NCBI GenBank assembly: GCA_013823245.1
Contig: PNLU01000001.1
Coordinates: 29,031-93,030 of the forward strand
Reading direction: 5' to 3'
DNA from: Alcanivorax sp.
Lineage (GTDB): Bacteria; Pseudomonadota; Gammaproteobacteria; Pseudomonadales; Alcanivoracaceae
DNA: 64,000 nucleotides
In this document: positions 18,935 through 28,863 of the stretch, piece after piece
How the letters are laid out: each line of letters opens with the position of its first letter
How positions within the stretch are numbered: position 1 is the stretch's first letter
The notes under the pieces: generated by a model
What the model saw: only the letters and a program-made list of their open reading frames with translations
What the model was told of the DNA's origin: nothing
Databases searched by the model: none
Made by a program: the position numbers and the translations under genes

Positions 18935-19855
18935 ATGGCTTCATCTTCCCCACGATTGCAAGGCAAGACCATCGCCGTCACTGGCGCCAGCGGCATGATC
19001 GGTGTTTATCTGTGCCGCAGTCTGCTGGCCGCCGGTGCGCGTGTGGTCGGTGTGGTACGGAATCCGTCCAAGGCGGCTTTTCTGGCCGATGAGGGCGTTG
19101 AGTTCCGCCAGGCGGACCTGACCGATCCGGCGGCGCTGGAAGCTGCTTTCCAGGGCTGCGATGCGGTGATCTCCAATGCGGCCATGTATGTGGCCAGCAA
19201 GGGCTTCGGGGCCTGGGAGGCGCATCTGACGGCCAACGTCGAGGGCACCCGCAATGTATTCGAGGCGGCGCACCGTGCCGGGGTGAAGCGGATCGTGCAT
19301 GTGAGCACCTTCGGCATCTACCGCTGGTCGCTGCGCAAGCCGATGGACGAACAGTGGCCACAACTGGACGGCCAGCGACGCAAGGGCGGGACCTACCGCG
19401 CCAGCAAGCAGATCAGCGAAGACGTCGCCTGGCAACTGGCGCGGGAGCTGGATCTGCAACTGACCACCGTACGCCCCAGCGGGGTCTATGGTGCCCGTGA
19501 TCCCAATACCATGGCGATGGTCTACAAGGCGCTGAAATTGCCAGTGCTGGTGCTGCCCAGTATCGGCTTTCCGCTGGTGTACGCGGGGGATGTGGCGGAC
19601 GCCACCGCACAGGCGCTAGTGAATGATGCGGCCATCAACCAGGCCTACAACGTCGGTGGCGAGGGGCATCAGTTGTCGAGTTTCCTGCGCGCTGTCGTCA
19701 GGGCGCGGAAAAAAGGCCCGGCCATTCTCTCTGTGCCGTTGCCCGCCCGAATCAGGACGGACAACAGCAAGGCCCGTCGCGATCTGGGCTTCAGCAATCG
19801 GGACTTTGATGAAGCGCTGGCGGAGGTCATCGCCGAAGACCGGGCGCGCCGGTAA
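18935..19855 (+). CDS. NAD-dependent epimerase/dehydratase family protein (extended SDR)
   Basis: A 306-residue extended short-chain dehydrogenase. The TGASGMIG cofactor motif is at the N-terminus, the acidic residue of 'FRQADLTD' follows, and the active-site YRASK lies near residue 160 after 'VHVSTFGIYRW'. 'TTVRPSGVYG' and 'PLVYAGDVADAT' are typical of 3-beta-HSD/UDP-sugar epimerase relatives. I chose ATG 18935, preceded by AAGGAG; the ORF-track start is 69 nt upstream without a site. The substrate is unknown. It is convergent with the small membrane gene (9 bp). Confidence 0.85.
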   Translation: MASSSPRLQGKTIAVTGASGMIGVYLCRSLLAAGARVVGVVRNPSKAAFLADEGVEFRQADLTDPAALEAAFQGCDAVISNAAMYVASKGFGAWEAHLTANVEGTRNVFEAAHRAGVKRIVHVSTFGIYRWSLRKPMDEQWPQLDGQRRKGGTYRASKQISEDVAWQLARELDLQLTTVRPSGVYGARDPNTMAMVYKALKLPVLVLPSIGFPLVYAGDVADATAQALVNDAAINQAYNVGGEGHQLSSFLRAVVRARKKGPAILSVPLPARIRTDNSKARRDLGFSNRDFDEALAEVIAEDRARR

Positions 19856-19864
19856 CCGGCGTGT

Positions 19865-20191
19865 TCAGATAAAAAGCGCGACGCCTGCCAGCAGCAGTGC
19901 AGCGGCGGCCAGGCCGGTGGTCAGGTGGAGTTGACGCTGCAGGCGCTGGATGTACTGGCGCTGGACCTCGGCGGCGTCGTTGATCCGGGTGACGGTGTCC
20001 TGCAGTGAGGTCGCCAGCGCTTGTATGGCCTCGGCGTTATGGGTGGCGGCCTGCTGCAATTCCTCGATCTGCTGTGCCAGCAACGGGTCCTGCTTGCCAA
20101 TCCGGGCGGCAGTGAACGCCGGGATGGCGGACGTCACGATCTGGGTGACATACGGCAGGGAAATCTTCAGCAGGGGGATCCAGGCGGGCAT
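19865..20191 (-). CDS. Small tail-anchored coiled-coil protein of unknown function
   Basis: The product has 108 residues from ATG 20191, preceded by GAGGAG. An N-terminal amphipathic stretch (KISLPYVTQIVTSAIPAF) is followed by a helical, Gln-rich coiled-coil region (~40-85) and a C-terminal membrane segment ending VALFI. It lies 17 bp after moeB on the same strand and is likely the last gene of the hemA-prfA-prmC-moeB operon. No family recognised. Confidence 0.72.
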   Translation of the reverse strand: MPAWIPLLKISLPYVTQIVTSAIPAFTAARIGKQDPLLAQQIEELQQAATHNAEAIQALATSLQDTVTRINDAAEVQRQYIQRLQRQLHLTTGLAAAALLLAGVALFI

Positions 20192-20208
20192 ATCGCAGGC
20201 ACTCCTCG

Positions 20209-20949
20209 TCAGTGGCCACAGACCGGGCAGGCGGGGTCGCGTTTCAGACTCAGGGTACGCCATGTCAGGGTGGTGGCGTCCAGCAGATGCAAGGTGCCGC
20301 CGACCTCGGCGCCGGTGAGCAGGCGCAAGGCCAGGTGGGCCTGCAGGGTACCCAGGGTGCCGACCACCGGGCCGAGAATGCCGGATTCGCTGCACAGGGT
20401 ATCCGGGGCGGCGCCGTCGCCATATATGCAGGCGTAGCAGGGGCTGTCCGGGCGGCGGAAATCGAACGCCGCCAGTTGGCCTTCCAGGCGGATGGCTGCA
20501 GCGCTGATCAGGGGGATGCCCGCCCGGTGGCAGGCGCGATTGATCTGGTCGCGGCTGGCGAAATTGTCGGTGCAGTCCAGCGCCAGTGTCATGCCGGGCA
20601 GGTGCTCGGCCAACCAGTTGGCGTCAGCCGCCCGGGGCCAGGCCGCTACCCGGATACCGCTGTTCAGGGCCATCAACTGTGCGGCCAGGGCCTGGGCCTT
20701 GGGTTGGCCGATATCGCTTTCGCGGTAGGCCACCTGCCGGTGCAGGTTACTGGCTTCCACCGTATCAGGGTCCACCAGCACGATCTCGCCGACGCCGGCT
20801 CCGGCCAGATACAGGGCCGCCGGACATCCCAGACCGCCCGCGCCGACAATCATTACGCGGGACGCAGCCACGTTTTCCTGGCCTTCCACATCGAACGAGG
20901 GCAGCAGTATCTGGCGGCTGTAGCGCAGCAGGGCGTCGTCACTGAGCAT
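20209..20949 (-). CDS. moeB: Molybdopterin-synthase adenylyltransferase (MoeB/HesA/ThiF family)
   Basis: A 246-residue E1-like enzyme that adenylates the C-terminal Gly of a sulfur carrier (MoaD or ThiS class). The nucleotide-binding GAGGLGCPAALYLAGAG, 'LVDPDTVEASNLHRQ' and 'LDCTDNFASR' are present, as are the zinc cysteines CYAC and the C-terminal CPVC. The start is the ATG at 20949, inside the end of prmC (11-bp overlap); the much longer ORF is read-through of prmC in another frame. It could be a ThiF paralogue; no moaD or thiS is in the window. The order hemA-prfA-prmC-moeB matches Pseudomonas. Confidence 0.88.
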   Translation of the reverse strand: MLSDDALLRYSRQILLPSFDVEGQENVAASRVMIVGAGGLGCPAALYLAGAGVGEIVLVDPDTVEASNLHRQVAYRESDIGQPKAQALAAQLMALNSGIRVAAWPRAADANWLAEHLPGMTLALDCTDNFASRDQINRACHRAGIPLISAAAIRLEGQLAAFDFRRPDSPCYACIYGDGAAPDTLCSESGILGPVVGTLGTLQAHLALRLLTGAEVGGTLHLLDATTLTWRTLSLKRDPACPVCGH

Positions 20950-21799
20950 CGGTGTCTCCGGGCGGTGTCCGGCCCAGTGTAACGCGGTCATGACCGGCGA
21001 GGTCACGGCGGGTTTCGATACCGATAAATCCGGCATCATGCAGAATCTGCCGTACCGCTTCGCCCTGGTCGTAGCCATGCTCCAGGGCCAGCAGTCCACC
21101 GGCGCGCAGGCGCTCATGGCTCTGCGCGGCGATGATGCGGATATCCGCCAGCCCGTCGCTGCCTGCGGCCAGGGCGGTGCGCGGCTCAAAGCGCACGTCG
21201 CCCTCCTCCAGATGCGGGTCATCGTCGGGAATATAGGGGGGATTGCTGACCACGGCGTCGAGGGGCCCCTGCAACTGGCTGCACCAGTTGGATTGCAGCG
21301 GCTGCACATTGCCAGCACCCAGCCGCTGCCGGTTACGCTCCACCAGGTCGAGGATCGCGGTACTGGTGTCCACGGCGATTACTTGCCAGGCCGGGCGCGC
21401 CAGCGCCAGGCTGATGGCAATGGCGCCGGTACCGGTACCCAGGTCGGCCACGCGTTGTGGCCGATCCGCCGACAGGCTGTCGAGCACCGTATCCAGCAGC
21501 AGTTCGGTGTCCGGGCGCGGAATCAGGGTATCCGGTGACACCAGAAATTCATGCCCGTAAAACTCGCGACGACCAATCAGATAGGCCACCGGCTCACCGG
21601 CAACACGCCGCGCCACCCATTCCTGAAATTGCCGTGCTTCGCTGTCGCGGGGGATGTGCTCGGGCCAGGTGAACAGAAAGCTGGTCGGCTTGCCGAGGCA
21701 GTGCGCCATCAGCACGCGGGCATCCAGGTCTGCGCTGGGGCTGTGGCCGTCCAGCCGTTGCCGGGCGGCGCGCAGCAATTCGCCGACGCTGGCCGTCAT
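20939..21799 (-). CDS. prmC: Release factor glutamine methyltransferase
   Basis: A 286-residue SAM-dependent methyltransferase that methylates the GGQ glutamine of RF1 and RF2. The N-terminal helical domain is followed by 'FLVSPDTLIPRPDTE', DLGTGTGAIAISLA (SAM binding) and the substrate-binding NPPYIPDDDPHL. The start ATG at 21799 overlaps the prfA stop as TGATG, so translation is coupled to its own substrate protein, RF1. The end overlaps moeB. Confidence 0.93.
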   Translation of the reverse strand: MTASVGELLRAARQRLDGHSPSADLDARVLMAHCLGKPTSFLFTWPEHIPRDSEARQFQEWVARRVAGEPVAYLIGRREFYGHEFLVSPDTLIPRPDTELLLDTVLDSLSADRPQRVADLGTGTGAIAISLALARPAWQVIAVDTSTAILDLVERNRQRLGAGNVQPLQSNWCSQLQGPLDAVVSNPPYIPDDDPHLEEGDVRFEPRTALAAGSDGLADIRIIAAQSHERLRAGGLLALEHGYDQGEAVRQILHDAGFIGIETRRDLAGHDRVTLGRTPPGDTDAQ

Positions 21800-22887
21800 C
21801 ACGCCTGCCCGGACAAGGCCGCAAGCTGCTCGGCCTGGTGTTCGGCCTGCAGGGCATCCAGCACATCATCCAGACTGCCCTCCATGACTTCAGCCAGTTT
21901 GTAGAGGGTCAGATTGATGCGATGATCGGTGAGCCGCCCCTGCGGAAAATTGTAGGTGCGAATGCGCTCGGAGCGATCGCCGGAGCCGACCAGCGACTTG
22001 CGGGTGGCGGCCATGTCCTGCTGCTGTTTTTGCTGCTGGGCATCGTAGATACGTGCCTGCAGCAATGACATGGCCTTGGCCTTGTTCTTGTGCTGGCTGC
22101 GTTCATCCTGGCATTCGACCACGATACCCGTGGGCAAGTGCGTCAGGCGCACCGCCGAATCGGTGGTGTTCACGTGCTGCCCGCCCGCACCGGAAGAACG
22201 GTAGGTGTCGACACGCAGATCTTCGTTGCGGATCGTCACGGCTTCCAGTTCATCAGCTTCCGCCATGACCGCCACGGTGCAGGCCGATGTGTGGATGCGC
22301 CCCTGGGATTCCGTCGCCGGTACGCGCTGGACACGATGGGCGCCGGACTCGAACTTGAGCCGCGAATAAACGCCATTGCCCGTGACACGGCAGATCACTT
22401 CCTTGTAACCGCCCATTTCGCCTTCGCTGGCACTGACCTGTTCAACGCGCCAACCCTGGCTGTCGGCATAGCGGCTGTACATGCGCAGCAGATCACCGGC
22501 AAACAGCGCGGCTTCGTCGCCCCCCGTGCCGGCACGAATTTCCAGAAAAACATTACTGTTGTCGCGCGGATCCCGGGGCAACATCAGGCGCTGCAATTCG
22601 GTCTCCAGTTCCTCACGACGACTGCGGGCCTGGCGCGCTTCATCCTGCCCCATGGCGCGCATGTCGGGGTCGCTGTCCTGCTGCATCGCCTCCGCTTCGG
22701 CCAGCGTTGTCTCGATCTGCCGATAGGCCGCAAAACACTGCACCACATCTTCCAGTTCGGCGTACTCGCGCGACAGGTCACGAAAGCGCCCCTGCTGATT
22801 GATCACGTCAGGATCAGACAGCAACGCCGAGAGTTCTTCATGGCGGTCGCACAGGCGTTCAAGTTTGGTGCGCAGGGAATCTTTCAT
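21799..22887 (-). CDS. prfA: Peptide chain release factor 1
   Basis: A 362-residue RF1, which reads UAA and UAG stop codons. The anticodon-like PAT tripeptide is in '[16 protein letters not shown]', and the peptidyl-hydrolysis motif GGQ in '[17 protein letters not shown]'. Length and sequence are those of a standard gammaproteobacterial RF1. It lies 2 bp after hemA and overlaps prmC by one base, so the three form a tight operon. Confidence 0.97.
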   Translation of the reverse strand: MKDSLRTKLERLCDRHEELSALLSDPDVINQQGRFRDLSREYAELEDVVQCFAAYRQIETTLAEAEAMQQDSDPDMRAMGQDEARQARSRREELETELQRLMLPRDPRDNSNVFLEIRAGTGGDEAALFAGDLLRMYSRYADSQGWRVEQVSASEGEMGGYKEVICRVTGNGVYSRLKFESGAHRVQRVPATESQGRIHTSACTVAVMAEADELEAVTIRNEDLRVDTYRSSGAGGQHVNTTDSAVRLTHLPTGIVVECQDERSQHKNKAKAMSLLQARIYDAQQQKQQQDMAATRKSLVGSGDRSERIRTYNFPQGRLTDHRINLTLYKLAEVMEGSLDDVLDALQAEHQAEQLAALSGQA

Positions 22888-22889
22888 GG

Positions 22890-24155
22890 TCAGTCGTCAC
22901 GCAACAGCAGTTCGCGGGCAATGGACAGGGACTCGGTGCGATTTTCCGCCGCAAAACGGCGCAGCTGCACACTGGGCTGGTGCATGACCTTGTTCAGCAG
23001 CGCATGCTGGAAGCGCCGCAGGACCTCTGCCGGGTCCCCGCCCGCTTCCAGTTGTGTCATGGCCTTGTGCAATTCTTCGTCACCCATGGCGGCCACCTGC
23101 TCGCGGTAGCTGCGCAGGGTATCCACCGCCGTCAGTTCACGCTGTTCGCGGGCATAACGCGACAGCGCCTGATCGATGATGCGTTCGGCTTCAGCCGCCG
23201 CATCCTGACGCTGCCGGACATTTTCCTCGATCGCCTCGTGCAGGTCATCCACGGTGTACAGATATATGTCCTGCAGGGTGCCCACCTCGGGTTCGATATC
23301 TCGCGGCACGGCAATATCCACCATGAAGATCGGCCGATGGCGGCGCTTCTTCAAGGCGCGCTCGACCATCCCCTTACCCAGTACCGGCACCGGGGCGGCG
23401 GTACAGGAAATCACGATGTCGGTGCGCTCGAGCACCACGGGAATTTCTTCCAGCGTCACGGCACGCCCCTGCACCTCACGGGCCAGCGCATCGGCGCGGT
23501 TCAGGGTGCGGTTGGCGATGGTGATGTCGGCCACGCCCTGATCCCGCAGGTGGCGGGCCACCAGTTCGATCATGTCACCGGCGCCGATCAGCAGTGCGCG
23601 GCTCTGCCGCAGGTCTGCAAAAATATGCCGGGCAAAGGACACTGCCGCGTAGGCCACAGACACCGGATGCGCACCGATGCCGGTGTCCGTGCGAATACGT
23701 TTGGCGACGCTGAAGACGTGCTGGAAGGTACGGGCCAGACTGGTTTCCAGCGCGCCGCTTTCATGGGCCCGGGCATAGGCATCACGCATCTGGCCCAGAA
23801 TCTGCGGCTCGCCCAGCACCAGGGAATCCAGGCCGCCAGCGACACGCATCATGTGCCGTAGCGCCTGATCGTCCTGATGCAGATACAGCGCCTCACGCAG
23901 ACGTGCCGTCTCCAGCCCGTGCCAGCGCGCCAGCCACAGCGCCAGATCCGGCCCGGTGCCCGTGGCCGCGTCGCTATCGATCAGGCAATAGATTTCAGTG
24001 CGATTGCAGGTGGAGAGCAGTGCTGCCTCGCGCACCCCGGGCTGCTGGCGCAGATCCGCCAGAGCGGCCGGGATCTGCGCCTCGGGGAACGTCAGGCGTT
24101 CGCGCAAGCCCAATTCGGCCGTGGTGTGATTGACGCCTGTGGCGAGTAGCTTCAT
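22890..24155 (-). CDS. hemA: Glutamyl-tRNA reductase
   Basis: A 421-residue NADPH-dependent enzyme making glutamate-1-semialdehyde from Glu-tRNA, the first step of C5 haem synthesis. The active-site Cys is in [11 protein letters not shown], near residue 50. '[20 protein letters not shown]' and '[15 protein letters not shown]' (NADPH domain) follow, and a C-terminal helical dimerisation domain ends the protein. The haem A and cytochrome oxidase genes at 35-44 kb depend on this pathway. It is divergent from the TPR lipoprotein gene; the 191-bp gap holds a direct repeat and a palindrome. Confidence 0.96.
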   Translation of the reverse strand: MKLLATGVNHTTAELGLRERLTFPEAQIPAALADLRQQPGVREAALLSTCNRTEIYCLIDSDAATGTGPDLALWLARWHGLETARLREALYLHQDDQALRHMMRVAGGLDSLVLGEPQILGQMRDAYARAHESGALETSLARTFQHVFSVAKRIRTDTGIGAHPVSVAYAAVSFARHIFADLRQSRALLIGAGDMIELVARHLRDQGVADITIANRTLNRADALAREVQGRAVTLEEIPVVLERTDIVISCTAAPVPVLGKGMVERALKKRRHRPIFMVDIAVPRDIEPEVGTLQDIYLYTVDDLHEAIEENVRQRQDAAAEAERIIDQALSRYAREQRELTAVDTLRSYREQVAAMGDEELHKAMTQLEAGGDPAEVLRRFQHALLNKVMHQPSVQLRRFAAENRTESLSIARELLLRDD

Positions 24156-24180
24156 GCCCGATATGCCCGCTCGGTGCCGA

Positions 24181-24214
24181 AATGGACGGTGTCTGGGAAT
24201 GGACGGTGTCTGGG
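24181..24214. repeat. Perfect 17-bp tandem duplication upstream of hemA
   Basis: AATGGACGGTGTCTGGG occurs twice back to back (24181-24197, 24198-24214). It lies 26-59 bp upstream of the hemA ATG, probably in its 5' leader or promoter. It could be a duplicated regulatory site or a replication-slippage product. Confidence 0.85.
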
Positions 24215-24225
24215 TGGCGCATTTT

Positions 24226-24241
24226 GCGGGATTTATCCCGC
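24226..24241. promoter_or_regulatory. Palindrome between hemA and the TPR lipoprotein gene
   Basis: GCGGGAT-TT-ATCCCGC is a perfect 7-bp inverted repeat with a 2-bp centre, in the divergent intergenic region. It may be a protein-binding site or a short hairpin in a leader. No regulator is obvious nearby. Confidence 0.5.
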
Positions 24242-24346
24242 CAAAACAATGTCATAGCCACTATAGCGCCAATAGGCACGGTGGGCAGCCGCGCGCCCTT
24301 GTGCCATTATTGGCCCTCGTTCTCTGCCAGCGGATTACCCACCGCA

Positions 24347-26059
24347 ATGCCGACCATGCCTTATGCCCTGCCTGTCACTCTGGCCCTGATGCTTGCCCTG
24401 ACCGGCTGTGCCCGGCATGCCACCGACACCATGCCGCCGGAACCAGAGCCAGCCCCGACCCCGGTGTATGCCCCTTACGATACCGCCATTCTGGCCGATC
24501 TGCTGGCGGCCGAGTTGGCCGCCCAGCGCAATCGTCTGGATGTCAGCCTGGCCTATTATGCCGAAGCCGCACGCCGCACCCGCAGCCCGGAAGTGACCGG
24601 TCAGGCTGCGCGCCTGGCGGCCTATCTGGAAGAACCGGCGCTGGCGCTGGAGCTGTCCGAACGCTGGCTGCAAATGACACCGCACGACACCACCGCCCTG
24701 GAGATTGCGGCGCTATCGCATATCAGCCTGGGCGATACCGATGCGGCCGCAACCTATATCGACACGCTGCTGTCCCGCGATCCGCAAGGGGCTCTGGTAC
24801 GCCTGGTTACCCAGGCGCGGGGGCTGGATGCGGCGGGCAACACCCGCCTGCTGGCTGCGCTGGCGGGCCTGACGGACCGTTACCCGGACCAGGCACCGCT
24901 GTGGTACGCCCGCGCCCTGCACCTGCAATTGCAGGACAATCCCGAAGCCGCACTCGCCGCCACCGAGGAAGCCCTGCGACGCCAGAGCGACCATGAAGAA
25001 GCGCTGCTGCTCAAGGGTCGTCTGCTGTTCGAACTCGGACACCGCGACCAGTCCCTGCGGCATATGCAACGGCTGGTAAGGCGTTACCCCGAGGCGCGCC
25101 GCGCCCGTGTGCTGTATGTGCGGTTGTTATTGCAGGATGGCCAGACCCGTGCCGCCTTCCGCCAGCTCGAAGTCCTGGCCGAACAACACCCCGACGACCC
25201 GGACCTGCGTTACTCGCTGGCCCTGTACGGCATGGAACATGGCGCCCGGGATCAGGCGCGCGAAGTGCTGATATCGCTGATGGACAGTGGCTACCGGGAA
25301 GACGAAATCCGCAGCTTCCTGGCACAGATCGCCGAACAGGATGGCGATATCGATCAGGCCATTGACCATTATCTGGCGATTCGTGATCCGGAAATCGCAT
25401 TGCGTGCCCGGGTGCAGGCGGCCCGCCTGTATCAGGAGAGCGGCCGCTCTGCGGAACGCGAGGCGCTCATGGCGCGCCTGCGCGACCATTACCCGGCGCA
25501 TCTGCCCACCCTCTATGCCGCCGAGGCGGAGCTGATCGGCACCGAGGACCCGCAGGCGGCTTACACCCTGCTGGATCAGGCGGTGGCTGACCTGCCGGAG
25601 AATATCGAGTTGCGCTATGCCCGCGCCCTGGCCGCCGAGCGCATTGACGAGCTGGCACAAACCGAAGCCGACCTGCGTTTTATCCTGGCGCAGCGGCCGG
25701 ACGATCCGGATGCGCTCAATGCGCTGGGCTACACCCTGACAGACCGGACAGACCGCCACGAGGAAGCCTACGATTATATTCGCCGTGCGCTGGATCAGAA
25801 GCCGGACAATCCGGCGATTCTGGACAGCATGGGCTGGGTACTGTTCAACCTGGGGCGCGCCGAGGAAGCGCTGCCCTACCTGAAACGCGCCTATGAAATG
25901 TACCCGGACAATGAAGTCGCCGCGCATCTGGGCGAGGTGCTCTGGACGCTGGGCCGCCAGGATGAGGCTCGCGCCGTGTGGGAAGACGCACAGCAGCGCG
26001 AGCCCGACGGACGCCATGTCCGTGACACCCTGGAACGACTGACCGGACAGAATTCATGA
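24347..26059 (+). CDS. Tetratricopeptide-repeat lipoprotein
   Basis: The product has 570 residues from ATG 24347, giving a short signal peptide with lipobox LALTGC; the ORF-track start 55 codons upstream would hide it, although the ribosome site is weak. The rest is nearly all TPR-like helical repeats (for example 'ALNALGYTLTDRTDRHEEAYDYIRRAL', 'DNPAILDSMGWVLFNLGRAEEALPYLKRAY'). It corresponds by position to the TPR gene that precedes lolB in Pseudomonas. TPR lipoproteins act as scaffolds for envelope assembly complexes; the partner here is unknown. Its stop overlaps lolB (ATGA). Confidence 0.9.
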   Translation: MPTMPYALPVTLALMLALTGCARHATDTMPPEPEPAPTPVYAPYDTAILADLLAAELAAQRNRLDVSLAYYAEAARRTRSPEVTGQAARLAAYLEEPALALELSERWLQMTPHDTTALEIAALSHISLGDTDAAATYIDTLLSRDPQGALVRLVTQARGLDAAGNTRLLAALAGLTDRYPDQAPLWYARALHLQLQDNPEAALAATEEALRRQSDHEEALLLKGRLLFELGHRDQSLRHMQRLVRRYPEARRARVLYVRLLLQDGQTRAAFRQLEVLAEQHPDDPDLRYSLALYGMEHGARDQAREVLISLMDSGYREDEIRSFLAQIAEQDGDIDQAIDHYLAIRDPEIALRARVQAARLYQESGRSAEREALMARLRDHYPAHLPTLYAAEAELIGTEDPQAAYTLLDQAVADLPENIELRYARALAAERIDELAQTEADLRFILAQRPDDPDALNALGYTLTDRTDRHEEAYDYIRRALDQKPDNPAILDSMGWVLFNLGRAEEALPYLKRAYEMYPDNEVAAHLGEVLWTLGRQDEARAVWEDAQQREPDGRHVRDTLERLTGQNS

Positions 26060-26634
26060 TCCGCAACGCCCTGCCCCTGCTCTTCATATTCAATCTGCTG
26101 CTTCTCAGCGCGTGTCAGACCCGTCCGCTGGTCACGGTCGATGACTTCGAGCGCGCCGAAGACCTGCAACACTGGAACATCACCGGCCGACTGGGTTACC
26201 GCACCGCCAGCGACGGTGGCAATGCCAGCCTCGACTGGCGCCAGCGCCGCGAGGGTGGCCGCATCCATTTCTCCGGCCCGCTGGGTTTCGGCAGTGCCGA
26301 ACTGCGTTGGGACGACACCAGTGCCATGCTCGACACCGGCCGCGAGCAACTGACCGCCACTTCCCCGGCCGCACTGGCCTGGCACCTGACCGGCCTGATG
26401 ATTCCCGTGGATGCCCTGTATTACTGGGTGCGCGGCCTGCCCTGGCCGTGGGCCGAGAGCACGCCGCAGTACGACGATCAGGGCCGTCTGGTGACGCTGG
26501 ATCAACTGGGCTGGTCGCTGCGTTTTGACCGCCATGAGCGAGTCGCAGGACTGGAATTGCCACACCGGGTACGCGCCAACCTCAATGGCGACAGCTTTAC
26601 CCTGATTGTCCAGCACTGGGTGCCACAACCGTGA
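26056..26634 (+). CDS. lolB: Outer-membrane lipoprotein receptor LolB
   Basis: A 192-residue lipoprotein with lipobox LLSAC. It accepts lipoproteins from LolA and inserts them into the outer membrane. 'HWNITGRLGYRT', 'FSGPLGFGSAEL', 'LTATSPAALAWHLTGLMIPVDALYYWVRGLPWP' and the C-terminal strand are LolB-like. It overlaps the TPR gene by ATGA and ispE by GTGA, so the three are translationally coupled. Confidence 0.93.
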   Translation: MIRNALPLLFIFNLLLLSACQTRPLVTVDDFERAEDLQHWNITGRLGYRTASDGGNASLDWRQRREGGRIHFSGPLGFGSAELRWDDTSAMLDTGREQLTATSPAALAWHLTGLMIPVDALYYWVRGLPWPWAESTPQYDDQGRLVTLDQLGWSLRFDRHERVAGLELPHRVRANLNGDSFTLIVQHWVPQP

Positions 26635-27518
26635 CACCGGCGCACGACACGCTGGTGCTGCCGGCACCCGCCAAACTGAACCTGTTCCTGCACGTGACCG
26701 GCCGCCGCCCGGACGGCTACCACACCCTGCAAACCCTGTTCACGCTGCTGGATCACGGCGACACCCTGACCCTGCACCGGGCAGACGCTCTGCAGCTGGA
26801 CGCGCCCGACGTGCCGGGCCCCATGGAGGACAACCTGGTCTGGCGCGCCGCACGCCTGTTGCAGACACACACTGGCTGCACACAGGGGGCGCATCTGACA
26901 CTGACCAAGCGACTGCCGGCGGGTGGCGGGGTGGGCGGCGGCTCCAGCGATGCCGCCACCACCCTGCTCGGTCTCAACCGGCTCTGGAAACTGAATCTGG
27001 AACCTGCCGAACTGGCCACGCTGGCGTTGCAACTGGGTGCCGACGTGCCGGTGTTCGTGCACGGCCACACGGCATTTGCAGAGGGGATCGGTGAGCAGCT
27101 GACGCCGGTGCTTTTGCCGCCTTGTGACTATGTCGTGATACACCCCGGAATCAGCGTCGCGACCGCACAAATATTCAATGACCGGGAATTGACAAGGCAT
27201 ACCCCCGTCAGTACAGTAGCGGCCTTTCTTGAGCCGGGCACCCGGAAGCACTTTCGCAACGACTGTGAACCCGTTGTACGGCGGCTTTTCAGGCCCATTG
27301 CTGATGCACTGGACTGGCTCAGGGAAGCAGTTGGCGAGAGCCACCTGACCGGCACCGGAGCCTGCATTTTTGCGCCCGTGCCGAGTCGGCAGAACGGCAC
27401 AGCAGTGCTGGCCAATCTGCCGCCGCGCTGGACAGGTTTCGTCGCGCGGAGCTGCAATCGCTCACCGCTGCTTGCGGCACTGGATGAGCACACAGCTTCG
27501 CACTGCGACAACGGTTAG
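26631..27518 (+). CDS. ispE: 4-diphosphocytidyl-2-C-methyl-D-erythritol kinase
   Basis: A 295-residue GHMP kinase of the MEP isoprenoid pathway. It opens with 'LPAPAKLNLFLHVTGRRPDGYHTLQTLF' and carries the ATP-binding LPAGGGVGGGSSDAATTL and a C-terminal GTGACIF. Translation starts at GTG 26631, overlapping the lolB stop. tRNA-Gln follows within 3 bp and is probably on the same transcript. The lolB-ispE-tRNA-prs order is conserved in Pseudomonas. Confidence 0.95.
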   Translation: MTPAHDTLVLPAPAKLNLFLHVTGRRPDGYHTLQTLFTLLDHGDTLTLHRADALQLDAPDVPGPMEDNLVWRAARLLQTHTGCTQGAHLTLTKRLPAGGGVGGGSSDAATTLLGLNRLWKLNLEPAELATLALQLGADVPVFVHGHTAFAEGIGEQLTPVLLPPCDYVVIHPGISVATAQIFNDRELTRHTPVSTVAAFLEPGTRKHFRNDCEPVVRRLFRPIADALDWLREAVGESHLTGTGACIFAPVPSRQNGTAVLANLPPRWTGFVARSCNRSPLLAALDEHTASHCDNG

Positions 27519-27521
27519 CGT

Positions 27522-27597
27522 TGGGGTATAGCCAAGTTGGTAAGGCAGCGGGTTTTGATCCCGTCATTCCCAGGTTCGAGTCCTGGTACCCCAGCCA
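27522..27597 (+). tRNA. tRNA-Gln (UUG anticodon)
   Basis: A 76-nt cloverleaf. The acceptor arms TGGGGTA/TACCCCA pair perfectly, the anticodon loop TTTTGAT gives UUG, the T-loop is GTTCGAGTC, and the CCA end is encoded. The sequence is very close to E. coli tRNA-Gln. It sits between ispE and prs. Confidence 0.97.
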
Positions 27598-27765
27598 CTA
27601 ATTCACAGTCACGTGATAGATCATGCCGGCGACGGCTGCCTCTGGCGCCCACCGGCTGATCGGGTTACGACAGCGCCGGCCCGCCGCTACCTGCATCAGC
27701 GTCCCCCCTGCGTTGTCGTGTTATCCAGACACAACAGAAACCGACACGATCCCCGGGGAGCGCCA

Positions 27766-28725
27766 GTGTCCAAACTCGTTATCTTTACCGGCAACGCCAA
27801 TCCCGAACTGGCCCAGGCCATGGTGCGCCAGCTGAATATTCCGCTGGGCGCGGCCAACGTGGGCACCTTCAGTGACGGCGAAGTCGCCATCGACATCCAC
27901 GAGAATGTGCGCGGCAAGGACGTCTTCATCGTCCAGTCCACCTGCAACCCGACCAACAACAACCTGATGGAAATCCTGGTCATGGCGGATGCGTTGCGAC
28001 GCTCTTCCGCAGGCCGGATCACCGCGGTCATTCCCTACTTTGGTTATGCCCGTCAGGATCGCCGGGTGCGTTCGGCCCGGGTACCGATTACCGCCAAGGT
28101 GGTCGCCGACATGATCACCACCGTCGGCATCGACCGCGTGGTAACAGTGGACCTGCATGCTGACCAGATTCAGGGCTTCTTCGATATTCCGGTGGACAAC
28201 GTCTACGCCACCCCGCTGATCGTGGCCGACATCGAGCGCCAGAATTACGAGGACATGATGGTGGTGTCCCCGGACGTGGGCGGTGTGGTACGGGCCCGCG
28301 CACTGGCCAAGCAGCTCAACGATGCCGACCTGGCGATCATCGACAAGCGCCGCCCGAAGGCCAACGAATCCCAGGTCATGCACATCATCGGTGAAGTCGA
28401 AGACCGCAGCTGCATTCTGGTGGACGACATGGTCGACACCGCAGGCACCCTGTGCAAGGCCGCCAAGGCCCTGAAAGAGCATGGCGCCAGGAAGGTGGTC
28501 GCCTACTGTACCCACCCGGTGCTGTCCGGCGCCGCCATCAGCAATATCAAGGACTCCGAACTGGACCAGCTGGTGGTGACCGACACCATCCCGCTGTCCA
28601 CCGCCGCCCGGGACTGCGGCCGCATTCGCGTGCTGTCGCTGGCGCCGATGCTGGCCGAAACCATCCGCCGGGTGAACAACGAGGAATCCCTGTCTGCCAT
28701 GTTCGACCGGCTCGAACTGGTCTGA
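27766..28725 (+). CDS. prs: Ribose-phosphate pyrophosphokinase
   Basis: A 319-residue enzyme making PRPP from ribose-5-phosphate and ATP for nucleotide, His and Trp synthesis. It begins '[16 protein letters not shown]' and contains '[24 protein letters not shown]', '[14 protein letters not shown]' and the PRPP loop '[14 protein letters not shown]'. I use GTG 27766, preceded by GGGGAG. The ORF-track ATG at 27613 adds 51 residues with no family similarity, and later ATGs would remove the first strand. A GC-rich terminator follows. Confidence 0.95.
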   Translation: MSKLVIFTGNANPELAQAMVRQLNIPLGAANVGTFSDGEVAIDIHENVRGKDVFIVQSTCNPTNNNLMEILVMADALRRSSAGRITAVIPYFGYARQDRRVRSARVPITAKVVADMITTVGIDRVVTVDLHADQIQGFFDIPVDNVYATPLIVADIERQNYEDMMVVSPDVGGVVRARALAKQLNDADLAIIDKRRPKANESQVMHIIGEVEDRSCILVDDMVDTAGTLCKAAKALKEHGARKVVAYCTHPVLSGAAISNIKDSELDQLVVTDTIPLSTAARDCGRIRVLSLAPMLAETIRRVNNEESLSAMFDRLELV

Positions 28726-28734
28726 GCCGCCCGG

Positions 28735-28769
28735 GGCGGGGCCTGCGGCCCCGCCAGCACTGGCTTTTT
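28735..28769 (+). terminator. Probable terminator after prs
   Basis: A 9-bp stem GGCGGGGCC/GGCCCCGCC with loop TGC, then after a short gap a run of five T. The gap between stem and T-run makes termination probably partial. Confidence 0.55.
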
Positions 28770-28863
28770 GCAGTGTGCCAGTAGATAATGCGCCCCCTTT
28801 TTAACCAAACCTCCCGGCAGGCCTGGTCGCAGGGCCCGTCAGGGACATACCGGAGATTCACCC

